Part shown: positions 56,801 to 64,000 of the stretch, in pieces
Layout of the letters: each line of letters starts with the position of its first letter
Numbering within the stretch: the first letter of the stretch is position 1
NCBI RefSeq assembly: GCF_000715075.1
Contig: NC_134080.1
Span: 38,048,758-38,112,757 of the forward strand
Length of the DNA: 64,000 bases
Direction of reading: 5' to 3'
From: Nicotiana tabacum
Taxonomy: Eukaryota; Streptophyta; Magnoliopsida; Solanales; Solanaceae
Position numbers and translations under genes: made by a program
Notes under the pieces: model-generated
Told to the model about the DNA's origin: nothing
Database searches by the model: none
What the model saw: only the letters and a program-made list of their open reading frames with translations

Positions 56801-57382
56801 GCTCACAACAGCACCATTGTGCCTTTCATTGAAGTGGAAGATGACAAGGGACCATGGGTCTACCAGGTTTCGGACGCAATGTCGGTCAAGAAAGTTCCAG
56901 AAGGGAAATGTATCCCGAATCCGAAGATAAACGCTGCATCAGTCATGGTAGCATATGAAATGTTGAAGAATGTTTTTGTACCAGGGAAGGGTTTGGGATC
57001 AGCATTGCAAGGCATCATACAGTCCGTGTCTCTTCCTGAAAACTTGGGAACATTTGGTCTAGGATTCAAGCCCACAGTCGCAGAAATGAAAAGAGCCAGG
57101 AAATTGAAACAGAGGGCATGGGTCCTTCCAAAGCCAGTCCCACGTCATTCTAGATCATTTGTCAAGTCCGGTACGAGGAGTCGCCCAGTGACAGCAATTC
57201 CCAGTTCTATGATTAATCCTGACAAGGAGCTGATTGAAAGATTTGAAAAGTTGTTCGATAGTGTGAACATGGTGGAAAGTGGAGAAGGTTCTAGCAACGC
57301 AGAAGTGCAATTTGTTGGGCCAAAAACAAAGCTTAATAATTGGAAGGCTACTCCTCTCCCTACTCGGAAAGAGTCTTGGTAG
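53864..57382 (+). pseudogene. Ogre-2 gag-protease, broken by stops only
   Basis: One frame runs the whole length with stops at 54080, 54083, 54224, 54659, 54770, 54941, 55109, 55496 and 55574. It starts MSIPNVDTSVEVEELDVYKM (a short coiled coil). The gag domain has GHGDPVAHLRGFCSKMRGAG near 54501. A CEYCSGVPGHDTEKC knuckle lies near 55508, a protease with VDNGSSANICPLSTL near 56467 and LLGRPWIH near 56687, and a G-patch-like VPGKGLGSALQG near 56978. The open part 55664-57382 holds protease and G-patch. Same domain order as Ogre-1. Confidence 0.85.
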
Positions 57383-57588
57383 TTCGCTTTGATTTTCCTT
57401 TAAGTCTGTACGGATTATTCCAGGGTTGTAATCCAGATTTCGTTTTTTTTGTTTTTCTTTTCAGTTTGTTTGAGTGTGCAAACTTTGTTATCTTTTATCA
57501 TTCAATGAAATACAATTTCCTTTTCTTCATTCCTGATGGGTTTCCCTTTTGTTTTCTTTTCTTTTCTATACAACTCTTTTTATACTGG
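57379..57588 (+). other. Ogre-2 intron position with damaged acceptor
   Basis: The donor CTTG|GTAGTT at 57378/57379 matches Ogre-1. The homologous acceptor reads ACTGG| at 57588, GG in place of AG. The interval is 210 bp and T-rich. Gag-pro and pol are in the same frame here. Confidence 0.55.
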
Positions 57589-60500
57589 TTCTAATGACAT
57601 GTCATGCATAAGGAATCCTCAGCCCAGTCTTAAAAATCAATCTGATTCCGAAATGCTAGTTCAAGAAGTAGATTGTGGTTACAAATCAGAATACGAGGAT
57701 GAGGATGAAGCCTTCGAAGAGATTAGTAATGAGTTAATTCACTTCGAAGAAAAACCCAAACCCAACCTGAATGACACAGAAGCTGTCAATTTAGGGGACA
57801 CAGACAATGTCCAAGAGACTAAAATAAGTGTCCACCTCGAGCCAAAAATCCGGGAAGAGTTAATCAAAGCACTCATCGAGTACACAGATGTTTTTACATG
57901 GTCATATGACGACATGCCGGGTTTGAGCAATGATTTAGTGGTCCACAAATTGCCTACTGATCCAGCATTCTCTCCCGTCAAGCAAAAGTTGAGGAAGTTC
58001 AAGACTGATATGAGTGTGAAGATTAAGAAAGAGGTTACCAAACAATTGGATGCAAAGGTTATCCGGGTCACCCGATATCCTGTTTGGTTGGCTAATGTCA
58101 TGCCCGTGCCGAAGAAGGATGGCAAGATCAGAGTATGCGTCGATTACCGCAATCTCAACAAAGCAAGTCCGAAGGATAACTTCCCTCTACCCAATATCCA
58201 CATTCTGATTGACAATTGTGCCAAGCACGAGATTAGATCTTTTGTGGATTGCTATGTCGGGTATCATTAGATTCTAATGGATGAATAAGATGCAGAAAAG
58301 ACGTCGTTCATCACGCCATGGGGAAATTATTGCTACCGGGTAATGCCATTTGGTTTGAAGAATGTTGGGGCAACTTATATGAGGGCGATGACTACTGTAT
58401 TTCATGATATGATACACAAGGAGATTGAGGTATACGTAGATGATGTGATCATAAAATCAAAGCATCAGGCCGACCACGTCGAGGATTTGAGGAAATTCTT
58501 CCAGAGGCTTCGCATGTACAACCTTAAGCTTAACCACGCCAAGTGTGCATTTGGTGTTCCATCTGGAAAGCTGTTAGGATTCATAGTCAGTCGGCGAGGC
58601 ATCGAGTTGGACCCATCAAAGATCAAAGCCATACAAGAATTTCCCCCTCCGAGGAACAAGACTGAAGTGATGAGTTTGTTAGGAAGACTGAACTACATCA
58701 GCAGGTTTATTGCTTAGCTCACGACAACTTGTGAGCCTATTTTCAAGTTGTTGAGGAAGGACGCTGTGATCAAGTGGACTGATGAGTGTCAAGAAGCGTT
58801 TGACAAGATAAAAGGTTACTTGACAAACCCACCTGTGCTGGTTCCGCCAGAACCAGGGAGACCTTTGATTCTTTACTTGACAGTCTTGGAAAATTCATTT
58901 GGTTGTGTACTGGGGCAGCATGACATCACCGGCAGGAAAGAACAAGCCATCTATTATCTTAGCAAAAAGTTCACAGCTTATGAGGGTAAGTACATTCACC
59001 TGGAAAGGACATGTTGCGCCCTAACTTGGGTGGCACAGAAATTGAAACATTATTTGTCATCCTACACTACTTACCTCATTTCGCGTTTGGATCCGTTGAA
59101 GTATATCTTTCAAAAGCCTATGCCGACAGGAAGACTCGCAAAATGGCAGATTTTGCTCACAGAGTTTGACATAATCTATGTGACTCGGACGGCGATGAAA
59201 GCCCAAGCATTGGCCGATCATTTGGCCGAAAACCCGGTCGATGAAGAGTATGAGCCACTAAGGACTTACTTTCCTGATGAAGAGGTGATGCATGTTGATG
59301 AACTAGAACAGGCCGAAAAACCAAGCTGGAAACCTTTCTTTGATGGGGCTGCTAACACGAAAGGAGTCGGAATAGGAGTTGTGCTTATTTCTGAAACAGG
59401 GCATCACTATCCTGTTATGGCTCAACTTTATTTTTATTGCACCAACAATATGGCCGAATACAAGGCATGCATTTTGGGTTTGAGGCTAGCCGCAGACATG
59501 AATGTCCGGGAAGTTCTAGTCTTGGGAGACTCGGATCTTTTGGTGCACCAAATTCAAGGAGAATGGGAAACTCGAGATCTGAAGCTCATACCGTACTGAC
59601 AATGCTTGCATGATCTTTGTCAACGATTTAGATCAGTGGAGTTCAGGCATATTCCAAGGGTCCATAATGAGGTTGCTAATGCTTTGGCTACCCTAGCGTC
59701 AATGCTGCACCATCCGGACAAAGCCTATGTCGATCTTTTGCACATTCAAGTACGAGATCAGCATTCTTACTACAACATGATTGAAGAAGAATTGGATGGC
59801 GAACCGTGGTTCCATGATATCAAGGAATACATCAGAATGGGCATATACCCAGTGCAAGCCACGGGGGATCAAAAGAGAACAATTCGACGGTTGACAAGCG
59901 GATTTTTCTTGAGTGGAGGAGTTTTGTACAAAAGAACACCAGACCTGGGATTGTTAAGATGCATAGATGCTAGACAAGCTACATCTGTCATATCCGAAGT
60001 ACATTCAGGAGTCTGCGGACCACATATGAGCGAATATGTGTTGGCAAAGAAAATACTCCGAGCAGGTTATTATTGGCTCACCATAGAGCGAGATTGTATT
60101 AGTTTTGTGCGCAAATGTCATCAGTGCCAGATACACGGAGATTTGATTCATTCTCCGCCATCGGAGTTACACACAATGTCAGCGCCATGGCCCTTCATCG
60201 CTTGGGGCATGGATATCATTGGACCAATTGAGCCAGCGACATCCAACAGGCATAGGTTCATTCTGGTAGCCATTGATTATTTCACCAAATGGGTTGAGGC
60301 CAAAACTTTCAAGTCTGTGACCAAGAAAGCAGTGGTCGATTTTGTTCACTCACATATCATCTGTCAATTTGGAATCCCGAAGGTGATTATCACAGATAAC
60401 GGTGCTAATCTTAATAGCAATTTAATGAAAGAGGTATGTCAACAGTTTAAGATTACCCACTGCAATTCTACCCCATATCGTCCCAAGGCGAATGGAGCAG

Positions 60501-61054
60501 TTGAGGCAGCCAACAAAAACATAAAGAAGATACTTCAGAAAATGGTAGAAGGTTCTAGGCAATGACATGAAAAATTACCATTTGCGTTGATGGATTATCG
60601 CACTACTGTCCGTACTTCGGTAGGTGCAACTCCTTATTTGTTGGTATATGGAACTGAAGTAGTAATACCAGCGGAAGTTGAAATCACGTCCCTTCGGATT
60701 GTCGTTGAGGCTGAGATTGATGATGATGAGTGGGTCAAAACCCGTTTGGAGCAGTTGAACTTGATTGACGAAAAGAGGTTGGCAACTGTGTGCCATGGCC
60801 AGTTATATCAAAAGAGAATGGCAAGAGCATACAACAAAAAGGTGCGGCCCCGGAAATTCGAAGTGGGTCAGCAAGTGCTGAAACGCATCCTTCCACATCA
60901 GGTTGAAGCAAAAGGCAAGTTCGCCCCAAATTGGCAAGGGCCATTCATTGTAACCAGAGTATTGTCCAATGGTGCTTTATGTTTAACATATATCGAAGGA
61001 AAATGCATAGACATGGCTATCAATTCTGATGTAGTAAAAAGATATTATGTATGA
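57589..61054 (+). pseudogene. Ogre-2 pol, broken by five stops
   Basis: Homologue of Ogre-1 pol in one continuous frame with stops at 58268, 58286, 58715, 59597 and 60563. RT keeps VYVDDVIIKS near 58430. The first RNase H again lacks its acidic residues (LYLTVLENSFGCVLG). The second RNase H keeps FFDGAAN, AEYKAC and GDSDL, but the last Asp is Asn (EVANALA near 59671). Integrase keeps its zinc site (VHSGVCGPHM, CHQCQ) and D, D, E (GMDIIGP, ITDNGAN, GAVEAANKN). It ends VKRYYV. Confidence 0.9.
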
Positions 61055-61289
61055 TTTCTTTGGTACAATTGTTGATTGTTTGTATTTGGCATTATTTTGA
61101 AGATTGAAATGACGAAGGCAATTCGTTATAATATCTAAACACTTTACCCTTTGTTCCCCTTTTTTATCCTTATTTATTTCTTTCATACCCCTCTTTTAGA
61201 ATCAATAACGAAAAAGAGAGAAAAGAAAGAAAAGAAAAGAGAAAAGAAAAGAAGCAAAAAAATATAACAACAGGGAAATTCAGTGTGAA

Positions 61290-61338
61290 CTACGTTTGAC
61301 CTGATCCCTGTTAAGGGTACGTAGGCAGCTTTACGGCT
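61290..61338 (+). promoter_or_regulatory. Two-hairpin module, copy E2-c (after pol)
   Basis: The outer stem is CTACGT (61290-61295) with ACGTAG (61319-61324). The inner stem is CCCT (61306-61309) with AGGG (61314-61317), loop 4. The second hairpin is AGC (61327-61329) with GCT (61336-61338), weak. Confidence 0.55.
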
Positions 61339-61616
61339 CGGTCATAGTAAAATAAAAGTCGGAAGATCCACAAGCAAGAAATCAGGGCAGAGGTTGTATT
61401 TGTAATAAGAAATGTGATTCCAAAAGTTGTAATCTTAAACCCATGTCAAATTATTTTGAGCCTTTGATACCCTTTCTTTCTAATCCCATCCAAAAGCCCA
61501 CATTACGGTCCAAAGAAAGACCTTCTGATCAGTTTTTCGAGAGATGACAAGTCGAACAAACAGAAGTGATTCATATCAGGGTAATACTCTGGTCCAAGCA
61601 GGGAAAATAATGAAAA

Positions 61617-61790
61617 TGAGAGAGTCTTATTGATGAAAACCTTCACAGACACCATAAGGCAATGAAAGTTGAGAGAAATAAAATGAGAGAGTCTTATCGG
61701 TGAAAACCTTCACAGGCACCATAAGACGGCGGGAGTTGAGAGAAACGAGAGAGTCTTATTAGTGAAAACCCCTCGAAGGGCACTATAAGG
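61617..61790 (+). repeat. Three 60-70 bp repeats in the Ogre-2 3' UTR (GAGAGAGTC type)
   Basis: Three copies of GAGAGAGTCTTAT..GTGAAAACC, followed by a CACCATAAG block and GTTGAGAGAAA, start near 61617, 61684 and 61747. They correspond to the triple repeat in Ogre-1 at 25650-25860. Confidence 0.7.
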
Positions 61791-62564
61791 CGACAAGGAA
61801 TTAAAATGGGGGCAAACGAGATAAGCTTGATGGAAAGGATCCGTCGAGACATCAAGCAGAATAAAGATGTTGTTCGGCAAAAAGAAGATGGGTTGCGGGA
61901 CCTTTGAAATACAAAGTAGGGATATCAGAAAGATTGATGGATGTAAACATACTGGGTTGATTAATCCAAAAATGCACGACATGACCATTGGGATCGGTTA
62001 TACCATTCAGATAAGTTATTTTCTCTTCAAACAATTGTTCAGAAAGAATTTTCATTTTATCTTTAGAAGTCATCATCTTTCATTTCTTCTGGTTAAAGAT
62101 TTTTTTTTATATATAGTAGTTTGTTTTTGAGAGGGATTTTCGGAGCTTACTACCAGTTTCCAATATGGTGCAAAGTAAAATGTGAACAGGACAGGCCGAA
62201 GATAACGTGATGGGACAAGAAAGACATCATTATAAGACCAAATGATGGATTACTCTAAGATGTCATGGAAAGTATGGAGTAAAAGTGGAAAACAGCGGTT
62301 GAGAAGTTGGTGAATACAGAAGCATCAAGAAGGTCGAAAGTTATCAGCCAAGTTTCAAGATAGTCGAACAACGCAGAGCATGGGAAAAGAAAAAGGGAAA
62401 ACCATCACCAGCAGAAACGCCCCCCACGTTTTAAACTAACAAATTTTCTTTGATTGGAAGCAGGGACAGGAAATGTTATTGATGACGGAAAGACATGCCA
62501 CAAGAAAGATTGTCAAACCGGGGCAAAAAATTTTCTTTCTTTTCGAAAATTTTTTGGAAGTCTA

Positions 62565-62835
62565 ACACAAGTTTTGAGGGAAGCGGTATCCCCAGCAGTT
62601 TTCGGAAGAAGGCAATACAAGTTTTAAAGAAAGCAATTTCAGGAGGAAGATAACACAAGTCTTAAGGGAAGTAGTTCCAGAGGAAGGAAAACACCAACTT
62701 TAAAGGAAGTAGTCTTTGAAGGAGGAAAATAACATATTTTTTTGAAACACCAGCGTTATCCCCAGCAGTTCTCAGAGGAATGAAACACCAGTTTTGAGGG
62801 AAGCAGTTCTGAAAGAAGATAATTCAAGTTAGAAG
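62565..62835 (+). repeat. Degenerate 45-55 bp repeats before the satellite
   Basis: Units containing ACACAAGTTTTGAGGGAAGC, then a CCCCAGCAGTT or GTTCC block and AGGAAGA, recur about five times with much decay. Confidence 0.55.
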
Positions 62836-62890
62836 GAAAATGGTTCAAGAGTCAGGAAGGAACAACGGCGATAGAACGCATTTTTAAGTC

Positions 62891-64000
62891 GTTGATGAAG
62901 TCAGGAGCCCGCCTGGAGAATGGAAGTGTTATATCTTTAAGTTGTAGTTGAAGTCAGGAGCCCGCCTGGAGAATGAAGGTGTTATATTTTAAGAAGTTGT
63001 TGAAGTCAGGAGCCCGCCTGGAGAATGGAGGTGTTATATCTTTAAGTTGTAATTGAAGTCAGGAGCCCGCTTAGAGAATGGAGGTGTTATATTTTAAGAA
63101 GTTGTTGAATTCAGGAGCCCGCCTGGAGAAAAGAGGTGTTATATTTTAAAAAGTTGCTGAAGTCAGGAGCCCGCCTGGAGAATGGAGGTGTTATATTTTA
63201 AGAAGTTGTTGAAGTCAGGAGCCCGACTGGAGAATGGAGGTGTTATGTTTTAAGAAGTTGTTGAAGTCAGGAGCCCGCCTGGAGAATGGAGGTGTTATAT
63301 TTTAAGAAGTTGTTGAAGTCAGGAGCCCGCCTGAGAATGGAGGTGTTATATTTTAAGAAGTTGCTGAAGTCAGGAGACCGCCTGGAGAATGGAGGTGTTA
63401 TGTTTTAAGAAGTTGTTGAAGTCAGGAGCCCGCCTGGAGAATGGAGGTGTTATATTTTAAGAAGTTGTTGAATTCAGGAGCCCGCCTGGAGAATGGAGGT
63501 GTTATCTTTTAAGAAGTTGCTGAGGTCAGGAGCCTGCCTGGAGAATGGAGGTGTTATGTTTTAAGAAGTTGTTGAAGTCAGGAGCCCGCCTGGAGAATGG
63601 AGGTGTTATGTTTTAAGAAGTTGTTGAAGTCAGGAGCCCGCCTGGAGAATGGAGGTGTTATATTTTAAGAAGTTGCTGAAGTCAGGAGACCGCCTGGAGA
63701 ATGAAGGTGTTATGTTTTAAGAAGTTGTTGAAGTCAGGAGCCCGCCTGGAGAATGGAGGTGTTATATTTTAAGAAGTTGTTGAAGTCAGGAGCCCTCCTG
63801 GAGAATGGAGGTGTTATCTTTTAAGAAGTTGCTGAAGTCAGGAGCCCGCCTGGAGAATAGAGGTGTTATGTTTTAAGAAGTTGTTGAAGTCAGGAGCCCT
63901 GGGAGAATATAGGTGTTATATCTTTAAGTTGTAGTTGAAGTCAGGAGCCCTCCTGGAGAATGGAGGTGTTATATTTTAAGTTGTAGTCAGGAGCCTGCCT
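62891..64000 (+). repeat. 52 bp satellite array in the Ogre-2 3' UTR
   Basis: At least 21 units of about 52 bp of the type GAAGTCAGGAGCCCGCCTGG, then AGAATGGAGGTGTTATATTT and TAAGAAGTTGTT. Spacing of GAAGTCAG is 52 in the regular part. The first and last units differ more (for example TCTTTAAGTTGTAATT), and the array continues past the window. It is unrelated in sequence to the Ogre-1 array at the same position. Confidence 0.9.

Larger units (their letters stand above)
61055..62890 (+). other. Ogre-2 3' UTR before the satellite
   Basis: Non-coding. It contains an A-rich tract (61203-61265), a hairpin module, a triple repeat and degenerate tandem repeats. Short ORFs here have no recognisable product. 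Confidence 0.7.
45648..64000 (+). mobile_element. Ogre-2: diverged Ogre/Tat element, right end outside window
   Basis: Order on the + strand: 4463 bp 5' LTR, PBS, leader, ORF1, gag-pro, intron, pol, 3' UTR with a 52 bp satellite. Every gene has the Ogre-1 counterpart, in opposite genomic orientation. Coding regions keep one frame each but carry about nineteen stops, so the copy is inactive. It inserted into the LTR at 44286-45647; ACTCGT immediately precedes it. Confidence 0.9.

Noticed and set aside
62891..64000. CRISPR-like array
   Set aside because: Units are contiguous 52 bp repeats with no unique spacers, in a plant retrotransposon.

Overview
The window is plant nuclear intergenic DNA made almost entirely of nested transposable elements. 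No ordinary host gene can be supported. A TS-type tRNA-derived SINE with (TTG)n tails, Ogre/Tat elements with about 4 kb LTRs, and an Athila-like element with a 'putative plant transposon protein' ORF all point to Solanaceae. Nicotiana is likely, but that is an inference.

Layout. 1-9917: 3' part of a degraded Athila-lineage Ty3/gypsy element (+ strand) with gag, pol, an env-position ORF and the 3' LTR (8659-9917). 9918-14560: L1-type LINE on the minus strand, cut at its 3' end exactly where the Athila LTR ends, so the Athila probably inserted into it. 14561-17720: AT-rich spacer with a transposase-associated-domain mini-ORF, a 131 bp MITE with a perfect 9 bp target duplication, and a 5'-truncated SINE with a perfect 17 bp duplication. 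17721-18324 and 41422-42480: pieces of two head-to-tail Helitron-like elements, one carrying a TS SINE. 18325-41421: Ogre-1 (minus strand, 23,097 bp), with 3981 bp LTRs that are nearly identical and open ORF1, gag-pro and pol. 42483-45647: AT-rich spacer, a MITE and a truncated LTR of another element. 45648-64000: Ogre-2 (+ strand), a diverged relative with a 4463 bp 5' LTR, ORF1, gag-pro and pol interrupted only by stop codons, and a 3' UTR satellite that runs off the window.

How the parts work together. In both Ogre elements a tRNA primes reverse transcription at a PBS four bases inside the 5' LTR. ORF1 (unknown function), gag-protease and pol (RT, inactive-looking RNase H, second archaeal-type RNase H, integrase) follow in order. 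A roughly 210 bp intron lies between protease and RT, and in Ogre-1 its removal restores the reading frame. Ogre-1 looks young and possibly autonomous; Ogre-2 looks dead.

The most unusual signal is a two-hairpin module of about 60-75 nt. It is found seven times, at the boundaries between leader, ORF1, gag, pol and 3' UTR in both Ogre elements, and its stems are kept by compensatory changes. A second conserved oddity is an 11-nt copy of the primer-binding core inside U5.
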